Below, one piece after another: positions 12,035-22,090 of a stretch of DNA of 64,000 bases. The notes beneath the pieces were generated by a model. It did no database searches. It had not been told where the DNA came from and saw only the letters and a program-made list of their open reading frames with translations. Positions within the stretch are counted from its first letter, which is position 1, and each line of letters begins with the position of its first letter. The translations under genes and the position numbers were made by a program. Source of the DNA: Laburnicola sp. R22_1 (taxonomy: Eukaryota > Ascomycota > Dothideomycetes > Pleosporales > Didymosphaeriaceae); NCBI GenBank assembly GCA_014281115.1, contig JACONQ010000009.1, positions 1,240,001 to 1,304,000 of the forward strand, read 5' to 3'.

Positions 12035-13825
12035 AGCTAGCGTATACAGATACGAGTCACATAGGGTTTCGAGTCACCCCACCAAAACGCGACACCTGCA
12101 CAAAACACGCGATATCTCTCCACAACGCTCATCAATATGGACGCCCGTGAGGTAGCTATACAATCAGCTATTGCTGATTATAATGCAGGCATTTATAATA
12201 GCTAGTGGGCTGCAGCTAAGGCGTATGGCATTCCTGCACCTACTCTCTCTGCACGTATACGAGGCGCAACTGATAGCCGTACCAGCTATCAACACCAACA
12301 GCGATTGACTCCTCTACCGGAGGACTTCCTAGTAGACTAGATCCTCGAAGAAGACGCACGCGCCTGCCCTCCCTCACACACTCGCGCTCGAGAAATGGCC
12401 AATCGAATCCTACGTATAAACGGCGATAATCAGCCTATTAGCAAGCTCTGGCTATCCTACTTTATTAAGCGACAGCCACGCGTCGCCTTAGTTATTAGTA
12501 GAAAACTCGAGGCTCAGAGAGCTAATACAGCGACTCTAGAGCAGTTACGCGCGTTCCTAGAGCGCTACAAGCAGACTCGATAGCGGTTCAATATATAGGC
12601 GGAGAATACATATAATATAGATAAGACTAGCGTCGCTCTAGGAGTATGTACAAACACTAGAGTACTCTCTAGTAGTCAAAAGAAAAAGGCTTATATTCAA
12701 TCACTAGAGAATCGCGAGTAGGTCTCTATAATTGAGTGCGTATCAGCAACAGGGCGGAAACTACGCTGCGCAGTCATCTTCAAAGGCCAGAGCCTACAAA
12801 CTACCTAGTTCCCATCGTCCTACGTACCTAGCTGGCTGTATACAACCTTAGAGAATGGATAGACGTCAAACGCGATAGGTGTTAAGTGGTTACAGCGCAT
12901 TTTTATCCCCAAGACAGCTGTAGGTGATGGCCAGTACCGCCTCCTTATCCTCGACGGTCACGGCAGCTATATTGACATAGACTTCCTATGGCTTTGCAAA
13001 CAGCATCAAATTAAGCTTCTCTATCTACCTGCGCATTCGTCGCACGTCCTACAGCCTCTAGATCTCGCTCCATTCTCTGTAATCAAGTCTAGTTACCGAC
13101 GCCAGATCCAGGAGCTCGCATCGCTCGACGACGCCGCACCTGTTAAGAAGGAGCGCTTTATTGCCTGCTACTATTAAGCTAGGGAGGAAGGCTTCACAGA
13201 GCGTGTGATTCGAGCTGGCTAGCAGGCTGCTGGTATCTGCCCATTCAACATCAATCACGTGCTCAGCTCGTCGCAAGTCTCCCAGAGGCCTACTACGCCT
13301 ACGCATCAGCAGCAGCCTCAGCAGCAGCCTTAGAGCTTCCTCTCGACCCCTTAAGGCCCTCGCGATCTCTATATAGCGCAGCGCGACGTCCAGAGCGTCG
13401 AGAATTTAGGTTGTAGGACCCGGCTACTCCTACAAAAAGCAGGTAAGGCGCTAGCAGCTGCAAATGCTAGAGCTGCAGGACTTGAATTAGAGAAAAGACG
13501 CCTTAAGCATTATCTACAAACCGCTAGCTCTCAGCGTCGTCAAAAGCGCATTCAGATAGACCCAAATCAACGCTTTGCAGAAGTAGAGACTATTAGAGAG
13601 GCTATGCGCGCAGCTGAGGCTTTAGCAGCTCAGCAACGTAGATCTACTGTAGCAAGCGCTTCAGAAAGGGCTGCAGTAGTTATAGCAGCTGTAACGCTTG
13701 AATCTATGTGTACTTAATGGCAATTATAAAGGCGTTGTAGAGAGAAACCGCGTGTTTTGTGCAGGTGTCGCGTTTTGGTGGGGTGACTCGAAACCCTATG
13801 TGACTCGTATCTGTATACGCTAGCT
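12035..13825 (+). mobile_element. TE1, pogo/Fot1-type DNA transposon, 1791 bp
   Basis: Terminal inverted repeats of about 70 bp start AGCTAGCGTATACAGATACG and are flanked by a TA duplication (12,033-12,034 and 13,826-13,827). The motif CGAGTCAC occurs twice in each terminal repeat (left: 12,053-12,060 and 12,070-12,077). It encodes one transposase on the plus strand. Confidence 0.95.
12137..13717 (+). pseudogene. TE1 transposase (DDE, pogo/Fot1 type), nonsense-riddled
   Basis: ATG at 12,137 and TAA at 13,715-13,717 are in phase, 526 codons with no frameshift. About ten in-frame stops interrupt it, nearly all TAG. An N-terminal helix-turn-helix region (YGIPAPTLSARIRG, about residues 35-50) is followed by a CENP-B-like region (WLSYFIKRQPRVAL). 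The catalytic domain has AENTYNMDKTSVALG with the first Asp, LLILDGHGSYIDIDF with the second, and LPAHSSHVLQPLDLAPF. The last 110 residues are rich in Ala, Gln, Arg and Glu and probably helical. Expected role: binding the terminal repeats and cutting at TA. This copy cannot make the protein. Confidence 0.9.
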
Positions 13826-13835
13826 TAGTGTGCTA

Positions 13836-15953
13836 CCGAGGTGGACGGTCGAATGAGCCCGACGGCCGAATGAGCCACCTTGAACACCAAAACAGCCCCA
13901 CAACTTGAGGCTGTAGAGCCTCACACAATAGCTATTATCGCGATATTTTCTAGTGGTGATATCTATAGGCTTTAATTGATATATATAGCTATTGATATCG
14001 CGTAGAAGGTGTGATGTTGCGGCTGCGTCGTGACCTGAGAGCTGGCGCGCCTGCAGCAGCACGCTGAGGCTCTCCCCTACCTACGGGCCTCACAACAGCT
14101 CTCTTTTTAAGAGTTACTTTTGCAGAAGCCTTAAGGCTGCGCTTTTTGCCCTTTTAAGAGGTTTTAAGAGCTTGTTAGAGTTGTTTTACAGTCCTGCGAG
14201 CAGCTGCCCTAGAGGCCTGTTTAGCAGCCTTCTCCGCCTTCTCCTTCTCCTTTACTAGATTAGCTGCAGCCCTTGCCTAACGCCTTATTTCCTTCTCCTT
14301 TGCCTTTGCCTATCTTGCCTCTTTACAAAGCCTATTTGTCTTAGCTTTTTAGTGTTGTACCTGCTCCTCCTTGCGCTCCTAGAGCTGCCAGCGATCACGT
14401 GCCTTCTTCACCTTCCTTGGAGACCAAAATATAGCTCCACCTTAATACTCCTCAGGCTCCTTAAGTAGGAGAGGCTTGCCTCGCTTCCTACGCGTTCTCT
14501 TGTTGATTAGAGCCTCGCGTAGGCCCTTGACCTTATACTTAAGGAGGGTCTTTTGAGTTAAGATTTGGTGGAAGGCCTGGCTTAGCTTTTAAGCTCGTTT
14601 ATCACCTTAATCTTTTACTACCTAACGTAGTAGGCCTTTAGTCTTTCTCTAGTTTAAGGCACTTAAGGCTAAGGACTTGCTATTGCTTGAGGAGCTTAGG
14701 CTAGAGTTAAATCTCTGTAGTATAACCTTAGGATTGAAGGGTGAGAGGCCTGTAGCCTTAAAGGCCTTTAGGATTGTTGTTTCCTTAAAGGAGGCCTACT
14801 AGGCTTAGTAGAAGAGGGGGAAGAAATCCCTCTTGCTTATTGAGCAAAGGCCCTAGCTCCTTTCTATAAAGGCTAAGATCTCCTTTAAGTAGGCTGTGGA
14901 CAGAGGCTTGAACATAGCTACATTAAGCGGCTGCAGCATATAGGTTGAATAAGGAGGATATACAGCGAGGAGGATCTTGTTTTAATTATAGTACTTAATA
15001 AAATCCATTATAAGGTGAGATCTATAGCTATCTAGGATGAGCAATTAATAGGAAGATCGAGCCTTCGCCTTTGTACCGCGATTAAACACCTGTTTAAGCC
15101 ACGTAAGGCCGATATTGTTATTTGTCTAGCTAGAGGGCGATGAGGAGATTCGAACCTGATAAGTCGCATAATTGAGGGCCTGTAGCCAGGAGTCCTATAT
15201 CAATCCTAAGGCTGACTAATAGATAAGAGCGGGCTCAAGGTAAGATCCATCAGCGCAGATACAGGCCAGCAGCGTTATCCACTCTTAAGAGCCATCCTGG
15301 ATAGTACCCCTCCTCTTCCTATCCTCATATAAAGCCCTGCTAAAGATCCTCTTTAAGCGACCTACAACACTAAGCATAAAGCCCTTCTCATCTATATTAT
15401 AGGTATGACGCGCCTTAACGTAATACTAATTAATCTTCTCGCGTAGAAGGTTAAAGTAGAGGCTATACTTCCTCCCTAAATCAGCCTTATAGCGACTATT
15501 ATTAATGCCCGTTGTCCATTTTAAAATAAGCTCGTCTAGGTGTTAGTGCATAAAGCGATCAACCTAGTGTACTCTAACCTCTTTCTGCGTAATCTGTGAG
15601 GCGAAATTTCGTATTATAGCTTGTATAGGTGGTAGGCCTTAATTTGTAAGACGTTTAATATAGTGTAGAAGCTCTAGTTCCTATTGTGGATAAAGAGCTT
15701 GTTGATTCTCCGCCATTGTACTGCGTGACCTTAAGATGCCTTGGTGTCGCCGCGCGAGCGTTGCATAGCTGCAACCATAATCTCTCGCAATCTATCTATA
15801 GCTAAATTTTTCTGTAGGTCCTAGCGATTCAATCGCTGCAATCGCAGCCTCAATTGAGCTTATAGTGGTAGAGTTATCGCGTGTTGAAGTTGAGGTGTTG
15901 TCGTGGTGGGGTGGCTCATTCGGCCGTCGGGCTCATTCGACCGTCCACCTCGG
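13836..15953 (-). mobile_element. TE2, pogo/Fot1-type DNA transposon, 2118 bp
   Basis: Terminal repeats CCGAGGTGGACGGTCGAATG and their complement at the other end are flanked by TA (13,834-13,835 and 15,954-15,955). The right TA is also the left TA of TE3. CGAATGAGCC is present twice in the left repeat (13,850-13,859 and 13,867-13,876), and again twice on the right. The transposase is on the minus strand. Confidence 0.94.
13989..15863 (-). pseudogene. TE2 transposase (DDE, pogo/Fot1 type), start lost
   Basis: The frame lines up with the TE5 transposase but its first codon is ATA where TE5 has ATG, a G-to-A change that removes the start. An in-phase reading of 625 codons to a TAG at 13,989 matches the 622-623 residues of TE3 and TE5. 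Visible are SSIEAAIAAIESL, an HTH region ending ATLARRHQG, HTYNIDEKGFMLSVVGRLKR (catalytic Asp and Glu kept), LLILDSYRSH, YPPYSTYMLQPLNVAMF and FKATGLSPFNP. A Lys/Glu/Ala-rich tail (KEKEKAEKAAK) follows. Many in-frame TAG/TAA codons are present. The exact C-terminus is uncertain because the last stop could itself be a mutated Gln codon. Confidence 0.85.
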
Positions 15954-15955
15954 TA

Positions 15956-18071
15956 CCCGTTTTTCTCGCCTGACGCACGGGCTCACCTGGCGCACGGTTT
16001 TTGCCGAACATCGTCAAATGCTTTTAAAGCTACTGAGCCTCACACAAATCTCTATATTGTCTAATTTTGAACAGTAGTAGGCAATTAAGTATGGCGAAAA
16101 AGTCTACTTGATTATCTAATCACGATATCTTGTAGGGAGGTTGATATGCCGCCCCCGACGATTTGTCGCCTGCGGGGCCTCAATGACCTCAACAACCAAT
16201 TGCTCGCTGCCACGAACCTCCTAAGGGACAATAGACTGCTGCTTCCTTGCTTTTCTAGCCTGTTTAGCAAATTGGATGTCCTTTTAAAGCTGCGCAGCAG
16301 CAAGCCGAGCCTGTCTATTGTCCTCCTTTTCCTGCTGCTTCTGCGCTTGCTCTTGAAGCCAGATCTCCTTTGCAGTAGCCTTTATATGACGCCTCTCCTC
16401 TAAAGCTTGTTGCTTCTTGGCTTTCTCAATTGCCTTGCGCTAACTATCCTCCTCTTTTTGGAGCCTCTCTGCCTCTGCTGCCTCTGCCTTTTGAGTTTCA
16501 CGCTTACGCGCTAGCTGCACCTTGTTTGGGCTCTAAAAGATAGCACCACTATCCTGAACTAGAGGCTGCTTAAGCTGGAGCGCTTTGCCTCTCTTTCGAC
16601 GCTTCTTCTCGTTAACTAGCGCTTTTTTGAAGCCTTAAACCTCAAGTTTTAACATTATATTTTAAGTAGAGAGCAAGTGGATTATTTGTAAGAGCAGCTT
16701 AGCCTTGGAGTTGTATACGTCGTTAACAACTGCTTGTAGAATCTTAGTAACCTTTCTCTAATTGTCAGCCGTAAGGACAGACCTCGAGCTCTCGCTGGAT
16801 AATGGTCTCTTAGCCTTAGTGTGGCTAAATCGTTCTAAGATAACCTCTAGCTTAAAGGGGTGAAGGCCACACAATTTAAAGCTAGAGAGGATATTCTTTG
16901 CAGTAAAAGCTTTCTCCTACGCAGTCCAGAACATGCGAAAGAAGTCTCGCTTAGTAAGTGCAGAGAAGGCTTAAGATTCCTCCATAAATCGTGCTACCTC
17001 GTACGAGTAGGCTTGTGAGAGTGGCCTAAACAGAGTGACGTCAAGCGGCTGCAGCGTATGAGTACTATGAGGAGGATAGACTGCTAGAAGGATCTTGTTG
17101 TTGTCGCAGTACTTAATAAACTTCATATTAATGTGGGAGCCATAGCTATCAAGGATAAGCAGTCGATACTGTTGCGGTCAAACCTTTAATTTAGTCTCTT
17201 AATCAAAGATAGTCTTTAACTATTAAAGCCTAAGGTTATTGTTTGTTTATCCGCTAGGAGAGGAAGCAAAGAAGGCCGTGTGTATTATAGGATTAAAATC
17301 CTGCAGTTATAAGTCTTAAATATTGCCCAAGACAGCCTAGTAGATAAGGCCTAGGGATAGAGACAATCCATCAGCGCATATGCAAGCAATTGTTGTAATC
17401 TATTCACAATTGCCGTCCTGAATCATTTGCCTAGTTCCCCCCTCCTTATACCTCTGTCGAGAGAACACCTGCTTCATCTTTGATAGTACGCCAATAAGGA
17501 AGCCCTTCTCGTCCATATTGTAGGTGTGCTGTGGCTTAATCTCGTACTGCTCAATCTTACGCTTTAAGAGCTCGAAATAGAGTGTATACTTGAAGGCAGA
17601 ATTAGCTCTCTTCCTATCCTTGTCCATGCCATTCGTCCATTTTAATACTAGGTCGAGATAGTAACGCTTAATGAACTAATCTAGCTAAGAGCTTCCTACT
17701 TGTTTGCCGCTTATTTTAGTAGTAAAGTTGCGTAGCATGTTTCTTGTAGGCGGTAGCCCTCGCTGGCAGAGCTCGTCAACGTATTGTACCAGCTCTAGCT
17801 CCTAACAGTCGTTGAGAAGTCGTTGATTCTTATATTGGGCTGCACGGGAGCCCTGTACACCGCGCCACCTTCGCGATAGCGTAGATCGTTCAACACCATA
17901 CTTTTTTGCTGTCTGCGCGATATTAACTTTTCCTCCAAGCTCCAAGGATTTCAAAGATGCCAGCGCCTGCTCAATCAGGTCCATATTGGTGGAGCTACAT
18001 CTATTTCAATTGTGGGGATTTTTGGAAAAGTGTGCGTCAGGTGAGCCCGTGCGTCAAGCGAGAAAAACGGG
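15956..18071 (-). mobile_element. TE3, pogo/Fot1-type DNA transposon, 2116 bp
   Basis: The ends read CCCGTTTTTCTCGCCTGACG on the left and its near-complement on the right, flanked by TA (15,954-15,955 and 18,072-18,073). The terminal repeat holds CCTGACGCACGG (15,969-15,980) and CCTGGCGCACGG (15,986-15,997) as a direct pair. It sits back to back with TE2 and shares one TA with it. Confidence 0.94.
16116..17984 (-). pseudogene. TE3 transposase (DDE, pogo/Fot1 type)
   Basis: ATG at 17,984 to TAG at 16,116 gives 623 codons in constant phase. The N-terminus MDLIEQALASLKSL leads into a helix-turn-helix (AQTAKKYGVERSTLSRRWRG, residues 25-44). The catalytic stretch reads HTYNMDEKGFLIGVLSKMKQ, then LLILDSYGSHINMKF, with an Asn-rich NNKILLAVYPPHSTH and LQPLDVTLF. 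The C-terminal third is a long charged region (KAEAAEAERLQKEED, KQQALEERRHIKATAKEIW), probably coiled coil. About a dozen in-frame stops remain, so this copy is dead, yet catalytic Asp/Glu positions survive. Same protein family as TE2 and TE5. Confidence 0.9.
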
Positions 18072-18154
18072 TAAGCCAGGTGGTCCCTGCTTTATTGTAC
18101 AGATCCAACCTCAACGCGCTTGTTCTATCTAACAGCTGCATATCTGACACGATA

Positions 18155-20327
18155 AAGGCGACGGAGTTCTTGTTTAGTAAAGAAAGACACAATTTCTTCC
18201 TTGCTAACATTAAAAAAAGGGTGTCTCCATTTGCGTACAATAGGTATAGTTGTGCTCTCCTTTTGTACGATAACATCTAGAATATTGTTAAAGTAGGCAC
18301 TCAGCTTGTTAGTATCTGCTAGTAATAGTAGGAATAGTGTTAGAGTGTCTAGGATGTGGTAGGTAACTATTCCTATTAGATTCGTAATTTATATGGTTCC
18401 TAGAGATTCTTGTAGGTTCTGACCTCTAAAGCTAATATTAGTGTTGCTAGGTGTCTAATTAATCTTTATATAGGGGTTTTCTTATACGCATGCCTCTAGC
18501 TATATTTTACCAATAGTAGAAATTCTTATTGCACCTATATTTCATAGTTTATCTTAGTATATTATATAGTATTAATATTTAAGAATAAACTATTCTATAC
18601 ACTCCTCTGGCTCTATCTTATAAATGTGTTCGCTAGTCGTGTAGTAAAGATAGGCAGTAGTGGTTAGGTAGGACACTTAATTGTTGCCATTTTTATTATC
18701 TTTACTCTGCTTCTCTTCTTTGTGTAAAGCAGGTTTCTTATTATTATACCCTTCTATATTCTAAATATAGGACTAAACGGTTTTGTACAAAGGTGTTTTA
18801 TTATTATACTCTTTATAGAAAGTAAAATACTGCCTTATTACGCGGGTACGCTTATCGCGTAGATGGTTAGAAGACTAATAACCTTTCTTATAGCACACAA
18901 AACACTTCTTTAGTCTTATACGAATATTGTTTAATTAGGATCTAAATTGCGATAATAATAGTACAAATTGTCTGCGAAATTCTTGTCTATAAGAGACTAG
19001 TGGTCTGCCTCTTTATGTGGGAAAGTTATATTTACGATTAGTATAGTATATATTAGCCTCTTATAAGTGATAATTAGATTAGCAATTAATTGCAACTTAG
19101 ATTAACGCACAAAGATTAGTAAATAGAGCTTTATAGGTAGGCTTAGGGGTGAATATAGCCTGCTCTAGCTCTAGATATCCGCGGCATGCTTGTATAATAG
19201 TAGTATAGAGAGGAATTTCCCTAGCGAAGTCTGCACCTAATACTCTCTATATAAGAGTGAGCCTATTAATTATTACCTCTAGGACTTTGTATAGACTCTT
19301 ATTAGGATTCTTGCGCTAGCATTGTGTAAAAGTTATTATAGTCTAGCCTATTTAATACTAGTTATAGTTAATAGTAGTGTTAAAGTAACCATTAAGTGCT
19401 TTGTATAAGCACTTCCACGATTATCTGGGACAGATAGTATAGAGGTAATACTATGCCACACGGCTAGTAAGAATATCTAGAAAGATGTCTGAGTATTAAT
19501 CCTTAGTAATACCTAGACGTCTATATAGATCTATAAAAATTCTAGTCTTATCTACTAAAATGTTGTATAGAGCTCTAGTATAGTTATTATCCTTATTCTA
19601 TGCCTTTTAAAATTAGATTATCTTATTAGCTAGAATTCTCTAAGAAGGTAGGTTGTACTTAGATAGAAGCTTATATAGGTTAGATTATAGCATAGGCTTA
19701 GTCTGTGTAGATTAGTACAGTGCCTATAATTCGCGTTTAACTAGTGGTGACTCTATTTTGTACGGCGTTTAATAATCGCGAGCAGGTAGGCGAAATAATA
19801 GTTGGGTACTATGTGCGAAGAGTAGTAGTTTATTCGGTTATTCGTACGAATGAGATTGTCTTTAGTACTTATATAAAGGTTCTCTTAAGATGTCTATAGG
19901 GATCTACAGCTGTGTAGGTGCCTATAGTAGCAACGGCTTGCTCTGTTCGGATTTATGCGATAGCCTAACTAGCTTAGGTATTTTTAAGATTAGCCTTAGT
20001 GTTTATATATATATAAGAAGTTAAGCAAGCTAGCAAAGGCAGTATTATATAAGTAGTATCTATATTGCCTTGGGCTACTTTATACAGCTTACTAGTATTT
20101 ATGACTCTAGTATCTATTCTTAGCTTAATGCCCTTTTCTCTTAGAACTGCTACAAGCTCTCTCTTATACACATAGTCTAACTCTAAAAAATAGTGTTCTT
20201 CCCATTCTTTAAAGTCTTTCTAGAATGACTTTAAGAAAGCTGTTCCTTTCTAGTATAACGTATAATACTTAGTAATAGTATATGCCACGTACAATTGTAT
20301 TTCTAACTAAGAAGGATTGTTTGCCAT
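18155..20327 (-). pseudogene. A1 gag with zinc knuckle, degraded
   Basis: The minus-strand reading from ATG 20,327 (MANNPS, then LEIQLYVAYTITK) includes an open stretch at 20,171-19,974 with REKGIKLRIDTRVINTSKL, a Gag-like region of fungal LTR elements. A zinc-knuckle-like KKCFVCYKKGY..SSNH lies near 18,935-18,890. Close to the C insertion the reading is EIVSFFTKQELRRLYR, which continues beyond copia C at 6963 as RFGHP. ELRRLYRRFGHP looks like the region just before an integrase. After GHP the family similarity stops and only about 100 bases remain before the 3' LTR, so pol has been deleted. Phase across the whole 2.2 kb was not checked. Confidence 0.75.
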
Positions 20328-20639
20328 ATTAATCTTATTATTCTAATATATAGGTCTTATTCTCTTGCGTAGTATTTCCTCTAATATTTCTATTCCTTTA
20401 ATATACTAATTATATAGTCTAGTGTACTTAGGCATATTAGTGTTATCTTATAAAGTAATAGGGACTTTGTGTAAGACGGTAAAGACTTTTTATAAAGTGG
20501 TAGGGGTAGCTATTACGTAACTAGTTCGTTTAATAGGTTAGTTGTATAGAGAGTTGCGCTTTATTAGAGTTTATTGTTGTCTAACTATGTCTTTATATAG
20601 TTACTAGTAGTGTGCTTAGTGCACTATCTTCTCTTAAAT

Positions 20640-20990
20640 CTTGTATAGTAGCGATATCTACTTACTAACTTAATAAAAGAGTTAATCTGCTATTTTTATA
20701 GATAAGAATAGATTTTATATATTTTATATAATCGCTTCCTATGTTTTATATAGTAGCGATATCTACTTACTAACTCTATAAAGGTTTAATCTGCTATTCT
20801 CTTACGTATATAGAATAGAGTATAATAAAATAAATTATATAGCTAATAACGTCTTATATAATTGCTTTCTTTGTTTTATATAGTAGCAATATCTACTTAC
20901 TAACTTTATAAAGTTTTTAGTCTACTATCCTCTTATATATAAAGGATAGAGTATGCGAAACAAATTATATAGCTAATAATAACTCGTGCG
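20640..20990 (-). repeat. A1 leader repeats, three imperfect tandem copies
   Basis: Between gag and the 5' LTR a unit beginning TAGTAGCGATATCTAC recurs at 20,646, 20,751 and 20,881, giving spacings of 105 and 130 bp. The A2 copy has only two (53,447 and 53,551). The rest of the leader, 20,330-20,640 and 20,990-21,044, shows no gene. Confidence 0.8.
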
Positions 20991-21130
20991 ATCTGTCTTT
21001 ACTCTTGCCAATTTGCAGTTAAGAGTTAGTTAACTACTAATTAGTGTTAAATAGGTACTCTATAGCTAGCTGTATAGACATCGAATTCTAATTCTCTATA
21101 CTAGCAAGCGTGGAGGGTATATGGGGCGAT

Positions 21131-21408
21131 TGTAATAGTTTGTAGCTGCCTTCCTACTAGTTATTTACTATTATCTTTCCTTTTACACCCTAATAGCGCC
21201 TTTTACCTTATAGAAGGCGCCTTTTCTAGTTAGTGTTAGCGCGTAGTTCGCGTGGGCCTGTGCCCTACGCTGCCCACTACATAAGTAAGGGCCCCCTAGT
21301 TCCTTTTCTTATCCCCTATCTTAGTATAGTCTTAATTTAGTTATCTCTTTTAACTATACTAGCTGTCCCTAAGAGGTTTGCCCTATAAGGCCATATACCG
21401 CCCTTATA
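21131..21408 (+). repeat. Gypsy D 5' LTR
   Basis: This 278-bp LTR starts TGTAATAGTTTG and ends CGCCCTTATA, where the 3' copy keeps CGCCCTTACA. After it, 21,409-22,090 is an untranslated leader. A repeated segment around 'gttaggctagaag' occurs three times at 21,510-21,720 with a period of about 85-90 bp. No primer binding site is recognisable. Confidence 0.93.
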
Positions 21409-22090
21409 TTATACTAAGATTAAATTTCTTTAGCTGTAGATAGCAACATAATATCTACTCCTTCCTTAAGATGCTACTCGCAGGTAGTTAAATTAGTGGA
21501 AGTTTTAGCTTACTAGGTTAGGCTAGAAGCGTGTTAGTTACTTTGGTGCTAGGCAGTATTGTTACACTGCGCTAAGGTAGGTTAGGCTATTGCTTACTAG
21601 GTTAGGCTAGAAGTTTATTAGTTACTTTAGTACTAGGCAGTATTACTATACTACGCTAAGGTAGGTTAGGCCATTACTTACTAGGTTAGGCTAGAAGTTA
21701 TTAGTTACTTTAGTGCTAGGTAGTATTGTTATACTACGCTAAGGCCTACTTAGAGAGGTTGCTTACCTAGTTAGGCAGGGAGTTCCTAAATAAACAAATA
21801 ATAATCACTAAATAATAACTACTACGCCACACTCTATAGAGCTAACTCGCCTAATAACCTCCTTTTGGCGCTATTATGGCAAGGGCACAAGGCACGAAGC
21901 CAGGCCATAAAGAGGTAACACAGAGGTCGAAGTTTTACGCATTTTATCTTATACTTTATCTTTTACTAAATCTTTTCTTAGCTTAGACTATGTGCTAGCT
22001 CGCACGCTATATAAGACCTGCCACCCTAGGTCTATTCACTATATCCTCTCCGCAACCCCTACTTCGCTCCACCCTACTACTACTTACACT

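Larger units (their letters stand above)
6969..18149 (-). mobile_element. Copia element C, hosting three DNA transposons
   Basis: LTRs at 6969-7154 and 11,933-18,149 (split) enclose a degraded gag-pol on the minus strand. The 5-bp duplication CGATA (6964-6968 and 18,150-18,154) is perfect. With TE1-TE3 and the duplicated TAs removed, the right LTR is 102 + 6 + 2 + 76 = 186 bp, exactly the length of the left LTR. It is inserted in A1 just where that element's frame reads ELRRLYR. Confidence 0.95.
11933..18149 (-). repeat. Copia C 5' LTR, split into three pieces by TE1-TE3
   Basis: LTR pieces are 11,933-12,034, 13,826-13,835 and 18,072-18,149. The first base pair is TA instead of TG, a G-to-A change. 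TE1 entered at 'cgcTAgtgtgc'. TE2 and TE3 entered at the next TA, 6 bp on. The LTR ends ATATCTGACA followed by the CGATA duplication. Confidence 0.93.

Noticed and set aside
13058..13306. Minus-strand open frame inside TE1
   Set aside because: It is antisense to the conserved catalytic domain of the TE1 transposase.
16146..16403. Plus-strand leucine-rich open frame
   Set aside because: It is antisense to the TE3 transposase coiled-coil tail; the leucines come from Lys/Glu/Gln-rich codons on the other strand.
17957..18280. Open frame of 107 codons and its antisense partner
   Set aside because: Both cross the TE3 end, the C LTR and A1, so neither is a gene.
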